DNA of 64,000 nucleotides, taken from assembly GCA_963976395.1 (NCBI GenBank), contig CAXBLG010000001.1:138291-202290 (forward strand). The letters run 5' to 3'. Of this stretch, positions 50,331-59,370 are shown piece after piece. Position 1 is the stretch's first letter. Each line of letters opens with the position of its first letter. This stretch comes from UBA11612 sp963976395. Its GTDB lineage: Bacteria > Pseudomonadota > Alphaproteobacteria > Rhodospirillales > Rhodospirillaceae. The position numbers and the translations under genes are program-made. The notes beneath the pieces are model-generated. The model searched no databases, had not been told where the DNA came from, and worked only from the letters and a program-made list of their open reading frames with translations.

Positions 50331-51674
50331 ATGACACCATCTCCCAATACTGATCGTTCGGCTCGCGCTCCAGCACCCGGCGACGATGTCGCAGCCCGCG
50401 GGGCCGCGTGCGATGTACTTGCAGGTGTGCTGCGCAAGCATCGCCGCGCGGACGATAGTTTTGAGCTTGCCGTCACATCGCTTGAATCTCGGGATCGCGC
50501 TTTTGTACGCCTTCTTGTCGCCACCACATTGCGTCGTTTGGGACAGATCGACGCAGTGCTGGACGTTTTTTTGACTAAGAAACCAGCCGATCCAATTATT
50601 GACGTGTTGCGCATCGGCGCGGCGCAGCTTTTGTTTCTCGATACTCCGGCCCATGCGGCTGTGGGCACGGCCGTCACTTTGGCCAAGCGCTATCATGAGC
50701 GCTTAGGCGGCTTGGTAAACGCGGTGCTAAGGCGTGTGGCGGAAAAGGGACCGGCGATTATTGGCGATCAGGATGCGGCTCGTCTCGCGACGCCGGCCTG
50801 GCTGTGGGACTCTTGGCTTGCCGCATACGGCGAGCCGGTCACACGCGGCACGGCCGAAACGCATTTGACCGAGCCGCCTTTGGACATAACCGTCAAAGAC
50901 TCCGCGCGTGGTGCAGAGTGGGCCGCGCGGCTTGAGGGCCGCTTGCTTCCCACAGGAACGGTGCGGTGTAAAAACGCAGGCCGCGTTCAAGAATTGGATG
51001 GCTTCGCTGAGGGCGCGTGGTGGATTCAAGACGCGGCGGCGGCGTTGCCGGCTAAGGTTTTATTGCATGCTTTGGACGGAGGCGTGGGGAAAACCGTCGT
51101 TGATCTTTGCGCGGCGCCCGGCGGCAAAACCGCTCAGCTTGCTGCAGCGGGTTGTGACGTGACCGCCGTAGACATCGACGCCAAGCGGCTGGAGCGGGTG
51201 CATCAAAATCTCGATCGCTTGCATCTTGCGGCCAATGTGGTTGAGGCAGATGCCGGTATGTGGCGGCCACCAGCCCAGGTGGATGCGGTGCTGCTGGATG
51301 CGCCGTGTTCGGCCACCGGAACAATTCGTCGTCACCCGGATCTGCCCTTTCTCAAGCGGGCGAGCGACATTGCTGTGCTGGCAGAGTTGCAGCGTAAATT
51401 GCTTGGGGCAGCTGTGGACATGATCAAGCCCGGCGGCATTATTCTGTACAGCGTGTGTTCCCTTCAGCCGGAAGAGCGCCGATTTGCAGTCGAATCGGTT
51501 CTGGCCGCCGATGAGCGGGTCACTCTCGAGAAAATTCCGTCGGCCGCTGTTGGTGGGGAAATTCAGTTTATATCTCGTCGGGGCGAACTTAGGTGTTTGC
51601 CGAGCCAATGGTCGGAACATGGCGGTTTAGATGGGTTTTACGGGGCTTTGCTCCGCCGCGTCCCCAATTCCTAA
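50331..51674 (+). CDS. rsmB: 16S rRNA m5C967 methyltransferase RsmB
   Basis: 447-residue two-domain enzyme. The N-terminal NusB-like helical domain has RAFVRLLVATTLRR and the C-terminal domain has DLCAAPGGKTAQL, LLDAPCSATGTIRRHPD with a catalytic Cys, and YSVCSLQPEE. It methylates C967 of 16S rRNA. The frame extends to 50292, but the ATG at 50331 is preceded by GGGG and fits the family. It is divergent from the methyltransferase gene and 91 nt upstream of bfd. Confidence 0.96.
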   Translation: MTPSPNTDRSARAPAPGDDVAARGAACDVLAGVLRKHRRADDSFELAVTSLESRDRAFVRLLVATTLRRLGQIDAVLDVFLTKKPADPIIDVLRIGAAQLLFLDTPAHAAVGTAVTLAKRYHERLGGLVNAVLRRVAEKGPAIIGDQDAARLATPAWLWDSWLAAYGEPVTRGTAETHLTEPPLDITVKDSARGAEWAARLEGRLLPTGTVRCKNAGRVQELDGFAEGAWWIQDAAAALPAKVLLHALDGGVGKTVVDLCAAPGGKTAQLAAAGCDVTAVDIDAKRLERVHQNLDRLHLAANVVEADAGMWRPPAQVDAVLLDAPCSATGTIRRHPDLPFLKRASDIAVLAELQRKLLGAAVDMIKPGGIILYSVCSLQPEERRFAVESVLAADERVTLEKIPSAAVGGEIQFISRRGELRCLPSQWSEHGGLDGFYGALLRRVPNS

Positions 51675-51683
51675 AGTTGCGCT

Positions 51684-51698
51684 TGCAAATCGTTCGCA
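51684..51698. promoter_or_regulatory. Candidate iron (Fur/Irr-like) box 1 upstream of bfd
   Basis: TGCAAATCGTTCGCA is an imperfect 7-1-7 palindrome (TGCnAAnnnTTnGCA symmetry) 68-82 nt upstream of the bfd ATG. It resembles Fur-type boxes; bfd is iron-regulated in many bacteria, which fits the site. Confidence 0.4.
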
Positions 51699-51724
51699 TA
51701 TGCCCTAAATCTGTAATTCGGATA

Positions 51725-51739
51725 TGAGATTGATTCGCA
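51725..51739. promoter_or_regulatory. Candidate iron box 2 upstream of bfd
   Basis: TGAGATTGATTCGCA matches the 7-1-7 Fur consensus TGAnAATnATTnTCA at 9 of 12 defined positions. It lies 27 nt before the bfd ATG, overlapping where a promoter or start region would be. Two sites in tandem raise the chance that one is real. Confidence 0.4.
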
Positions 51740-51765
51740 TTGTTGGTTCGGAGCACAGATACCCG

Positions 51766-51996
51766 ATGTACGTGTGTATATGTAACGCTTTGACAGATAA
51801 GGAGCTTTCCGAGGTCGCCCATCAGGGTGCGCGGACGGTAGACGATGCATTTCGGATGCTCGGAACGGAAGTTTGCTGCGGACAATGTCGCTGCATGGCG
51901 GAAGATGTTATCGAGTCGACAACCGCCAACCCTATTGGGGCCGAGTCGCGCGGCGTCCTTGCCCCAGGCTCATACGTCCTTCAGGCGGCCGAATAA
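51766..51996 (+). CDS. bfd: Bacterioferritin-associated ferredoxin Bfd
   Basis: 76-residue [2Fe-2S] protein that reduces and releases iron from bacterioferritin. Cys-x-Cys near the start (MYVCICNALTD) and CCGQC later provide the four ligands in the family spacing. The ATG at 51766 matches known Bfd beginnings; the open frame extends to 51724. The convergent neighbour is bfr, its client. Candidate iron boxes lie upstream. Confidence 0.95.
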   Translation: MYVCICNALTDKELSEVAHQGARTVDDAFRMLGTEVCCGQCRCMAEDVIESTTANPIGAESRGVLAPGSYVLQAAE

Positions 51997-52026
51997 CGCG
52001 CACCGCTGCCAGCGTTTTCAGCTCTC

Positions 52027-52506
52027 TTAGTCTTCAGCCGGTTTGCTTTGAAGCTGCACGTAATTTTCAAGACCCATGCGCTCAACTTGGCCGAGCTGCG
52101 TTTCCAAGAAGTCCACGTGCTCTTCTTCAGACTCTAAGATTTCTTCGAACAATTCACGCGAGACGTAGTCGCCGACCTTTTCGCAATGGGAAATGGCCTC
52201 TTTCAAAGCCGGCATGGCTTGCATTTCTAAAGTTAGATCGCATTGCAGGATTTCTTTTACATCCTGACCGATCATCAGTTTGCCAAGGTCTTGAAGATTC
52301 GGAAGGCCTTCAAGAAATAAAATGCGTGTCGTCAACTTGTCTGCATGTTTCATCTCGTCGATGGATTCTTTGTATTCATACTCACCAAGACGAGTCAGGC
52401 CCCAATCGCTCAACATGCGAGAGTGAAGGAAGTACTGATTGATGGCTGTCAGCTCATTCTTGAGTACGGTGTTCAAGAATTTGATGACCTCTTTATCGCC
52501 CTTCAT
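52027..52506 (-). CDS. bfr: Bacterioferritin
   Basis: 159-residue four-helix ferritin that oxidises and stores iron in a 24-mer with heme between subunits. Ferroxidase residues lie in KNELTAINQYF and YKESIDEMKHADKLTTRILFLEG, including the Glu and His ligands and the Met of the heme site (DEMKHAD). The GDYVSRELFEEILESEEEHVDFLE block completes the site. Convergent with bfd, separated by 30 nt. Confidence 0.97.
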   Translation of the reverse strand: MKGDKEVIKFLNTVLKNELTAINQYFLHSRMLSDWGLTRLGEYEYKESIDEMKHADKLTTRILFLEGLPNLQDLGKLMIGQDVKEILQCDLTLEMQAMPALKEAISHCEKVGDYVSRELFEEILESEEEHVDFLETQLGQVERMGLENYVQLQSKPAED

Positions 52507-52608
52507 GGTCCTGCCTTTACATCTGCGTGTGATTGGAGAGTCGCTCTATGGTCGCGCGCTACACATCTAGCGTCAACCGTTTGATCTGCAACTGATTCTG
52601 CGTTGCGG

Positions 52609-53628
52609 TCAAATATTGTAGATATCAGTTTTAAAGTGGGCGAGCGTTCCCGGCGCGGAAAACCACGCGATGGTTTTTTCGAGGCCATGCTTAAAACCAT
52701 CATGGCCCGCATGATCCGGTGTCCATCCCAGCAACGTTTTTGCTTTTTCATTGCTGGCCCAAAGACGTTCGACTTCACTGAGCGCCGGGCGCATGCGTGT
52801 GTCATCGGATTGAATATCCAGTTTTACGTTCATAATGTCGGCAATCAGCGCCGCAGTCTCGCCGATCGAGACTTCAAAATTTGAACCGATATTAATTACC
52901 TCACCCAGTACGCCGTCGGTCTTTGTCATGGCGTTTGCCAGCGCGATAAAACCGCGTGTGGTGTCCTCAACAAAATTGAAGTCGCGGGTCGGATGTAAAC
53001 GGCCAAGTTTGATAGATTTCTTTCCGGCCAGAATCTGCGTGATGATGGTTGGAATCACGGCGCGGGCGGACTGTCGGGGCCCATAGGTGTTGAACGGACG
53101 AATCACGCTCACCGGTGTATTGAAAGCACGGTGAAAAGACAGGGCGATTTGGTCGGCGCCGATCTTTGTTGCCGAGTAAGGAGATTGCCCTTGCAACGGA
53201 TGGTCTTCGGTAATGGGCACGAATTGCGCCGTACCATAGACTTCGCTGGTCGATGTGACGATGCAGCGCTTAACGCCAAGGTCTTGGGCCGCTTGCACAA
53301 CATTGAGCGTTCCGCTGACGTTGGTGTCCACGTAAGCGCCGGGCGAGTGATAGGAATAAGGAATAGCGATCAAGGCCGCGAGGTGCATGACGGTTTCGCA
53401 GTCCGTCATGGCGGTGCGCACCCCGTGGGCATCGCGCACATCACCCGCAAATACATCTATTTTATTTCTGGTTTCTTCGGGAATGCTGTCCAGCCAGCCC
53501 CACGAATTGAAGCTATTATACAGCACAAAAGCGCGAACATCGTGGCCAGCGGCAACAAGCGCTTCAACAAGGTGCGAACCGATGAAACCATCCGCACCGG
53601 TGACCAAAACTTTTCCTAACTTACTCAC
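52609..53628 (-). CDS. NAD-dependent 4,6-dehydratase, LegB-like
   Basis: 339-residue extended SDR. It has GKVLVTGADGFIGSHLVEAL and AFVLYNSFNSWGWLDSI, which is the family hallmark of LegB-type dehydratases that make 4-keto-6-deoxy-hexosamines, then Tyr-x3-Lys in SPYSATKIGAD and RPFNTYGPRQSARAVIP. It may supply a legionaminic or other 6-deoxy sugar precursor. The GTG start overlaps the preceding methyltransferase stop as GTGA. The long open frame to 53826 is spurious. It is the last gene of the minus-strand glycan operon. Confidence 0.9.
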   Translation of the reverse strand: MSKLGKVLVTGADGFIGSHLVEALVAAGHDVRAFVLYNSFNSWGWLDSIPEETRNKIDVFAGDVRDAHGVRTAMTDCETVMHLAALIAIPYSYHSPGAYVDTNVSGTLNVVQAAQDLGVKRCIVTSTSEVYGTAQFVPITEDHPLQGQSPYSATKIGADQIALSFHRAFNTPVSVIRPFNTYGPRQSARAVIPTIITQILAGKKSIKLGRLHPTRDFNFVEDTTRGFIALANAMTKTDGVLGEVINIGSNFEVSIGETAALIADIMNVKLDIQSDDTRMRPALSEVERLWASNEKAKTLLGWTPDHAGHDGFKHGLEKTIAWFSAPGTLAHFKTDIYNI

Positions 53629-54368
53629 TTCGGTTCTCCCGGCTGCGGTTCTTTGTACGCGCGTACGAAAATGTAGTCGCCCCGTCGCGAGCTGTTGAGT
53701 AGAAAAAGTGCGTACAGCACATGACTGATGAGTTTCCGCACCCGGCCAAAGCGGCCCATGGTGCCGCGATTGCCTAAAAATTCGAGGAGATTGCGGTAGA
53801 GGGGCGAATACAGGGGAAAGCCCCACTCTACAACACGATCAACCTTTAGCCCCGCAGCGGTAATCTTGTCCTGAAGTTCACCCGCAGCGTAATTTCGAAC
53901 ATGGCCGATGTCTTTCTCAAACCGGCGTAGACGCCCTTGCAGCGTGGCGACAATCACATAGCCGCCCGGATTGGCCATGGCCGCCATATGCCGTAAGGCT
54001 GCGGCATCATCTTCGATATGTTCAACGACATCGGCGCAGACCACCAAATCGAAGGTGCGGTCCCAGGGCGCGGCTGCGATATCCATAACCTTAAAGTCTG
54101 CGGCTGGGAGCGTGCGCCTGGCCAAGTGCAGTGCGTTCTCGGCAATCTCAACGCCTGCCGTCGCCGCATCCGGATGTGTATCCGCCAATGTCTTGAGCAA
54201 AGAGCCCTCGCCGCAGCCAACATCGAGAATCGAACGCGGCCTTAGATCGCTTGTCAGATTGCGCATCAAACGGCGCGTGTGCCGGGACATGGGGCCATAA
54301 AGACGCATATCGTCCCAGCCACCAGACCAGATGGCATTATAATCGGGTGCTGCGGTCGGCGTGGTCAC
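53625..54368 (-). CDS. Class I SAM-dependent methyltransferase (glycan cluster)
   Basis: 247-residue methyltransferase. SILDVGCGEGSLLK is the SAM loop and DLVVCADVVEHIEDDAA the later acidic motif of the UbiE/COQ5-like class. It has C-terminal hydrophobic residues (VLYALFLLNSSRRG) but no signal peptide. It overlaps its neighbours on both sides by about 4 nt, so the GT4-methyltransferase-LegB genes are one operon. The acceptor, perhaps a sugar or lipid carrier, is unknown. Confidence 0.85.
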   Translation of the reverse strand: MTTPTAAPDYNAIWSGGWDDMRLYGPMSRHTRRLMRNLTSDLRPRSILDVGCGEGSLLKTLADTHPDAATAGVEIAENALHLARRTLPAADFKVMDIAAAPWDRTFDLVVCADVVEHIEDDAAALRHMAAMANPGGYVIVATLQGRLRRFEKDIGHVRNYAAGELQDKITAAGLKVDRVVEWGFPLYSPLYRNLLEFLGNRGTMGRFGRVRKLISHVLYALFLLNSSRRGDYIFVRAYKEPQPGEPK

Positions 54369-55567
54369 GAGGCTCTCTCCGGCACAATCGCATTCTCAAG
54401 TACGGTCGCCCACTGAGCTGCCGCATTGGACCAGCTATAGGAGGTTTCAACGCGTTCTCTCGCGGCGCGGCCATAAATTTCACGGCGCGCGCCGTCGCTG
54501 ATCAGGGTTGTGAGCGCGCTTGCCAGAGCATCTACACTTTCGGGCTGGACCAGCAGTCCGGTTTTCTCGTTCATCATGACTTCGGCGGTTCCCGCAATGT
54601 TGGTGCCGATAACGGGCAATCCTGCGGCCATGGCTTCCAGCAAAACATTCGCCATGCCTTCGTCACGCGACGGCAAAACAAAAATATCAGCCCCTCTATA
54701 AATGTCGGGTAGCATTGATTTTTCGGTCCAGGCTTTGAATGTAATGCGCGTGCTTAAGTTGAGGCGTGCAGCTTGAGATGTCAGCGCTGAGCGTTCAGGG
54801 CCGTCCCCGACCACTGTCAGACGCCAGTTTAGGTTCGGATCAAGTTTGCCCAGAGCTTCAAAAAGAATATCCAGCCCCTTCTGTTTCACAAGACGACCCA
54901 CACACAAGATGTCCACATTTTGATCAAAGCTGTAGTCGGATTTGGGGGTAATGCCGACTAAATCTGCGCCGGCCGGGATAACATCAATGCGCGTACGTCT
55001 CTCAAAGCGCCGGGCAAGATCGGCGAGTCCTTCCGAGTTGGCGATAACAGCCGCAGCGTCGCGCCAAAGATGACGTATGGCGGGTCCGGCCACGGCGTGA
55101 TGCGTATTTAGCTGTCCCGGGTCGAACCCGGGTACATCGCCGCCCTGCAGGGACAAACAGTACGGCACCTGAAGTAGACGCTTCAACAGCCAGCCGATCG
55201 GTCCACAAGGAACGGTAAAAAACACAAGCGCGACTTCGATTTTCCATTGCCGCGCCCAACCGGGGGCCGCGAGCAGTGCCGCTATCACAAACGCAAGCAT
55301 TTCAAATATAGAGCATCGGTCAGCATGGCGGCGCAGCGCCGGAATACGGCGAAGCGTCACGCCGTTTGTATACTCGGTAAGCGGTAAGTCGCCCCAAGCC
55401 GCCGTCACGACAAAAGGCTGATGTCCTAGTTTTGCGAGCTCATGCGCAATATGGCGGGTTGCATTGCCGCCGCCTCCGCCGATGGGCGGATACTCGTAAT
55501 TGATAAGAAGAATGCGGCGGGACTGAGTCAATCGTATCGGCCAATAAGGGAATGGAGCGGTGAGCAC
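54365..55567 (-). CDS. Glycosyltransferase family 4 protein
   Basis: 400-residue GT-B enzyme. The N-terminal domain has YEYPPIGGGGGNATRHIAHEL and the C-terminal domain has ILCVGRLVKQKGLDIL, VVGDGPE and the DIFVLPSRDEGMANVLLEAMAAGLPVI block, with the catalytic Glu in its EGMAN segment. The first 18 residues before the domain are uncertain; a shorter start is possible. The donor sugar is unknown, but activity on a membrane-linked acceptor is likely. It overlaps the methyltransferase gene by 4 nt and is divergent from the membrane protein gene. Confidence 0.9.
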   Translation of the reverse strand: MLTAPFPYWPIRLTQSRRILLINYEYPPIGGGGGNATRHIAHELAKLGHQPFVVTAAWGDLPLTEYTNGVTLRRIPALRRHADRCSIFEMLAFVIAALLAAPGWARQWKIEVALVFFTVPCGPIGWLLKRLLQVPYCLSLQGGDVPGFDPGQLNTHHAVAGPAIRHLWRDAAAVIANSEGLADLARRFERRTRIDVIPAGADLVGITPKSDYSFDQNVDILCVGRLVKQKGLDILFEALGKLDPNLNWRLTVVGDGPERSALTSQAARLNLSTRITFKAWTEKSMLPDIYRGADIFVLPSRDEGMANVLLEAMAAGLPVIGTNIAGTAEVMMNEKTGLLVQPESVDALASALTTLISDGARREIYGRAARERVETSYSWSNAAAQWATVLENAIVPERAS

Positions 55568-55634
55568 GGGTTAGAATAGCCTGTTGCCCTATCAGAATGT
55601 AGCAGGGCGACACAAGAAAGCGCTCATGACATGA

Positions 55635-56579
55635 TTGTCGAAATTCCGCATTGAAGACGAAGCCGCGCTCTTGAGAACGATTCCCCCATCCATATCCCTT
55701 GCTGCTAAAATCGGCGTCGGCTCGGCTTTGCTGATCCTGGTGCTGATGCGCGTCCCGCTCGACGGCGCGCTGGTTGCCTTCAGCCAGCTAAGACCGGTTG
55801 ATGTCGCGCTCGCCGTCGTTCTGTATTTTGCGGCCCATGGAGTGAATGCTCTAAAGTTGCGCCTTCTCCTTCCGCAGCTTTCCGTCCGCCAGGCCTTACG
55901 CTTTACTATGATCGCCGTCTTATACGGTACGGCCTTGCCCGGACAACTCGCGGGCGATGCCGTCAAAGCCTTCCGCCTGACCCGGGCCGCCTCGCGGGCG
56001 GGGGATGTCAGCGCTACAATCTCTGCCGTGACCATAGACAAGGTGTTAGGGCTGTTTGCATTGCTAGCGTTAACTGCTGTCGGTCTCGGCCTAGATGCGG
56101 CGGTTTTCGGTGCGTCAGCTGTGAAGGTCGTAGGCATCGGACTAACCGCCTTTATCATTTTACTTGCTCTCGTCGTGGCCGCGCCGGTTCCCGCTTTTCT
56201 GCAAAAGTGGACGGTGAAATTCAGCGCCTGGCGGCGTTTGACCCTGCGTCCCAGCACCCTTCTTCAGTCGCTGCTCCTCGGCGTTGTTTTTCAAGGTTTG
56301 TCCATCATTGTGTTTGCCGTTCTTGGCACGGCCCTGGGCCTCGAGCTTTCCATCGCATCATGGGCTGTTGTCGTGGGTTTGGTGTCTGTTGTGCTGCTGC
56401 TGCCCGTAACCATCGCCGGTGTGGGTTTGCGTGATGGATCGTTGGTGGGGCTGATTGCCCTGCTCGGCCAAAGTCAAAGTGCGGCTTTGGCGCTATCTTT
56501 GACTCTCCTCGCTTTGAATATTCTCGGGGCGGCAGTAGGGCTGCTCGCCGATCTTGCGGGCAACGATCAAGACGCTTAG
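55635..56579 (+). CDS. Flippase-like integral membrane protein (LPG synthase TM/AglD-like)
   Basis: 314-residue membrane protein with about 7-8 hydrophobic segments (for example IGVGSALLILVLM, DVALAVVLYFAA, VVGIGLTAFIILLALVVA, LLLPVTIAGVGLRDGSLVGLIALL). The GQLAGDAVKAFRL segment and GVGLRDG motif are shared with the LPG-synthase transmembrane and AglD-like family. These may move or modify lipid-linked sugars. The start is a TTG (55635) or another TTG at 55671; neither has a strong ribosome-binding site. Its stop overlaps the convergent methyltransferase gene by 4 nt. Confidence 0.85.
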   Translation: MSKFRIEDEAALLRTIPPSISLAAKIGVGSALLILVLMRVPLDGALVAFSQLRPVDVALAVVLYFAAHGVNALKLRLLLPQLSVRQALRFTMIAVLYGTALPGQLAGDAVKAFRLTRAASRAGDVSATISAVTIDKVLGLFALLALTAVGLGLDAAVFGASAVKVVGIGLTAFIILLALVVAAPVPAFLQKWTVKFSAWRRLTLRPSTLLQSLLLGVVFQGLSIIVFAVLGTALGLELSIASWAVVVGLVSVVLLLPVTIAGVGLRDGSLVGLIALLGQSQSAALALSLTLLALNILGAAVGLLADLAGNDQDA

Positions 56580-57487
56580 GCGCGTTTGGAGGCCGTGATG
56601 ATCAACGGCGTCCAGCCTTGTAAAGCGATGATGAGATGGGCCAGCATCCGATTTAGGCGCAACCGCTGCAGAAGTGAAACAAGACGGCCCAGGATACCCA
56701 AGGCCATCCACTTGCCGACGTCGGCTGTGTCCATGCGTTCCAGAAACTTCTCCGCGCCAAGTGTGTGCACTGTTAAGGGAACGGAATAGCTGATCGCCTT
56801 CAATTGGCGACGCACCCAAAGCGGATTAATCTCGGTGCGGATGGTAGCCGCGAATTCCGGGTCGCGGCGGTAAACCCATTTGATCCACCAGCGAAAAAAC
56901 CCGTTCGAAATGATCGGTGGATGAAACGCGGCATGATGGCCATCAAAGTAAGATAGATAATTGGGGCACACAATCTGAAGCGTGCCGCCCGGTTTCAAAA
57001 CACGCACGGCCTCGCGTAAGACCTTGCTGGGGTCCAGGACGTGTTCAAGCACATTGGATGAATAGACGATATCAAAACTGTCGTCGGTAAACGGCAGCGC
57101 TTCGCCGGGGGCGTCCTTGATGTGAGAGATATCAAGTCCGTTGGCTTCGATGAGATCGCGCGCAACACCCGCCGAATTTTCAAAGCCTTCGCCTTCGGGT
57201 TCTACACCCCAGGCCTCGATGCCGTACTTTTTTTGCCAGACGATGTGATTAACGCCGCAGCCGGTGCCGATTTCCAATACCTTTTTGCCGGCAAGCGGAA
57301 CATATGCTTCCAGCACGTCTGCCATGTCTTCAGCTTTGCGCGGGTCCAGGGTGTCGGCGGCAAATTTGTCAGGGTCAACTTTCATCAGCGGCGCAAAATA
57401 CGTGCCTTGCGTCTCGCGCACGCGCGCAAGCGCACTTGAAGTTACCAGACAAAACTCTGTGGACAACGCTTCGGCATCAGCGCTCAT
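56576..57487 (-). CDS. Class I SAM-dependent methyltransferase (glycan cluster, second)
   Basis: 303-residue methyltransferase. VLEIGTGCGVNHIVW is the SAM loop and FDIVYSSNVLEHVLDPSKVLRE the UbiE-like acidic motif with GGTLQIVCPNYLSYFDGH downstream. A C-terminal hydrophobic amphipathic part (ILGRLVSLLQRLRL) may associate with the membrane. The ATG at 57487 precedes the asnB stop by 2 nt. The longest frame reaches 57535. The acceptor is unknown. Confidence 0.85.
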   Translation of the reverse strand: MSADAEALSTEFCLVTSSALARVRETQGTYFAPLMKVDPDKFAADTLDPRKAEDMADVLEAYVPLAGKKVLEIGTGCGVNHIVWQKKYGIEAWGVEPEGEGFENSAGVARDLIEANGLDISHIKDAPGEALPFTDDSFDIVYSSNVLEHVLDPSKVLREAVRVLKPGGTLQIVCPNYLSYFDGHHAAFHPPIISNGFFRWWIKWVYRRDPEFAATIRTEINPLWVRRQLKAISYSVPLTVHTLGAEKFLERMDTADVGKWMALGILGRLVSLLQRLRLNRMLAHLIIALQGWTPLIITASKRA

Positions 57488-57489
57488 GC

Positions 57490-59361
57490 CTATGCGGCTC
57501 CCTTCAAACTGAGGCTTAGGGATAGCCAACTCCACAATGCGAGACGATCATCGCGGCGTCCGGTTGAGTGCTCCTTCCAACGGTTCATGAGTTTTCCGGA
57601 GTTTACATATGGCACGCCACTTTGGACCGGCGGCTCCCAGTCTCTGAGCCACCGCGCGAGCGGAATGCCGAACCCTTTCTTGCGCCGGTGAATGATACCG
57701 GTGGGCAGGCGCCGACGCAGGGCTTGTTTTAAAATCCACTTGGTCGAATAGCCGCTGATCACATCACCTTGCAGCTTGGCCTGCCAGGGGAGGCGGCGCG
57801 CAAAATCGACGAGTTCATTGTCCAGAAATGGTGCGCGCGCCTCCAGGGAAACCATCATGCTGGCGCGATCAGTTTTCACCAAAATGCCGTCGGTCAAATA
57901 AAAGCGCGTGTAAAAATCAAGGACGCGATCGACCAGATGCGGACTTGGCACCGCATCCCAGGCGGCAATGGCTTCGCTGTAAATCTCCTCGGTCGATACC
58001 TGCGTTGCAAACAAATCGGCGATTTCGTCGGGTTGTAGGGGCGCTAGCCAAAGCGGGTTCCATAAGGCCGGTGCGTGTTTCAGCCCTTTAAGCCCTCGGT
58101 TGAGTACAAAATCGAGGCTCATGTTGCGATCAGATAGCGGCAAGCGTGCCGCAACGGCGGAAACGGCCGCGTGTACAGGCTTTGGAACAATCTGATTATA
58201 CAGCTTGGCGCGTTCTAGAACCCGAAACGGATCGTAGCCTGCGAACAATTCATCGCCGCCGTCCCCGGACAGCGCAACGGTGACATGCTTGCGCGCAAAG
58301 GCCGCGAGCATGGACGTGGGCAGAATTGAGCTGTCGCCTATAGGTTCGCCCACACGGGCAAGCAAATCTGGAACGGTTTGTTGAGACGCCTCCAGGTCAC
58401 AGATTTCCACGTGGTGGGTGCTGCCTACATGCAGAGCAACTTCTTCAGCGAAGTTCGATTCATCGTAACTGGTCTCGCGAAATCCCATTGAAAATGTTTT
58501 CAACGCGGCAGCGGGCCGAGCATCCGCGGCTAAACTAAGGACAGCGCCTGAATCAACGCCGCCGGAAAGAAAAATGCCAAGCGGAACATCGCTCTCAAGG
58601 CGCGCGCGTACGGCGCGGCTCAATAAAGCTTCTAACTCTTCGGCCAGTTCATTCATGTTTTGCGAAGGCGCGGCTTCCGGCACGATTTCAAATCGCCAGT
58701 ACGCTTTCATGTCGACCGACCGGGTTGTTGCATCTAAGGTCAGCACGTGACCTGCCGGCAGCTTGGCGATGCCTTCAAACGGGGTGTGTGCACCCGGAAA
58801 AAATCCATGGGCAAAGAATTTGATCAGCGCGGTTTGTGAAACATTTACATCTCGTAGCGATGGATGTGTGCGCAGGGCCGGGAGTTCTGATGCGAAGGCG
58901 AATACATCTTTGTGCGCGGCATAGAACAGCGGCTTCTCGCCGAACCGATCACGCGCCAGGATCATTGTTTTCCGGTGCCGGTCGTAAATGGATACCGCGA
59001 ACATGCCGTTCAGTTTGGCCCATAGATCCATGCCCCAAACCTTGTAGCCGTGGATCAAAACTTCCGTATCGGAATGATCGGTTTGAAAGCGGCAGCCGCG
59101 CGCTTCAAGCTGCCTGCGCAAACCCTGGTGATTGTAAATCTCGCCGTTGAACACAACGCAAATATCGCCGGTGGCATCCCACATAGGTTGGGTGCCGCCG
59201 GGTACATCAACCACCGCAAGACGCCGGCTGCCCAAATAAACCGGCAAATGTTGATCGGCAAAATGGCCCTCACCGTCCGGCCCGCGGTGGATCAAAGCGT
59301 CGGTCATGGCCTTGATGTCGGCTGCCGTTCCAGCGCCGATAAATCCTGCAATTCCGCACAT
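57490..59361 (-). CDS. asnB: Asparagine synthase (glutamine-hydrolysing) family
   Basis: 623-residue enzyme with N-terminal class II glutaminase (MCGIAGFIG, Cys2 nucleophile after Met removal) and C-terminal ATP-pyrophosphatase domain (FLSGGVDSGAVLSLA and ALSGDGGDELFAGYD). In glycan clusters AsnB-type enzymes often amidate sugars or peptides rather than make asparagine, so the acceptor here may be an uronic acid. It lies between a methyltransferase gene and a glycosyltransferase gene (9-nt gap to the latter), consistent with a glycan role. Confidence 0.93.
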   Translation of the reverse strand: MCGIAGFIGAGTAADIKAMTDALIHRGPDGEGHFADQHLPVYLGSRRLAVVDVPGGTQPMWDATGDICVVFNGEIYNHQGLRRQLEARGCRFQTDHSDTEVLIHGYKVWGMDLWAKLNGMFAVSIYDRHRKTMILARDRFGEKPLFYAAHKDVFAFASELPALRTHPSLRDVNVSQTALIKFFAHGFFPGAHTPFEGIAKLPAGHVLTLDATTRSVDMKAYWRFEIVPEAAPSQNMNELAEELEALLSRAVRARLESDVPLGIFLSGGVDSGAVLSLAADARPAAALKTFSMGFRETSYDESNFAEEVALHVGSTHHVEICDLEASQQTVPDLLARVGEPIGDSSILPTSMLAAFARKHVTVALSGDGGDELFAGYDPFRVLERAKLYNQIVPKPVHAAVSAVAARLPLSDRNMSLDFVLNRGLKGLKHAPALWNPLWLAPLQPDEIADLFATQVSTEEIYSEAIAAWDAVPSPHLVDRVLDFYTRFYLTDGILVKTDRASMMVSLEARAPFLDNELVDFARRLPWQAKLQGDVISGYSTKWILKQALRRRLPTGIIHRRKKGFGIPLARWLRDWEPPVQSGVPYVNSGKLMNRWKEHSTGRRDDRLALWSWLSLSLSLKGAA

Positions 59362-59370
59362 TATTGTAAC

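Noticed and set aside
52545..52576. TTGACG-type promoter for bfr
   Set aside because: The -35 is good, but no acceptable -10 is found at 16-18 nt, so it was not listed.
53629..53826. 66-residue N-terminal extension of the LegB-like frame
   Set aside because: It runs through the methyltransferase gene and the GTGA overlap gives a better start.
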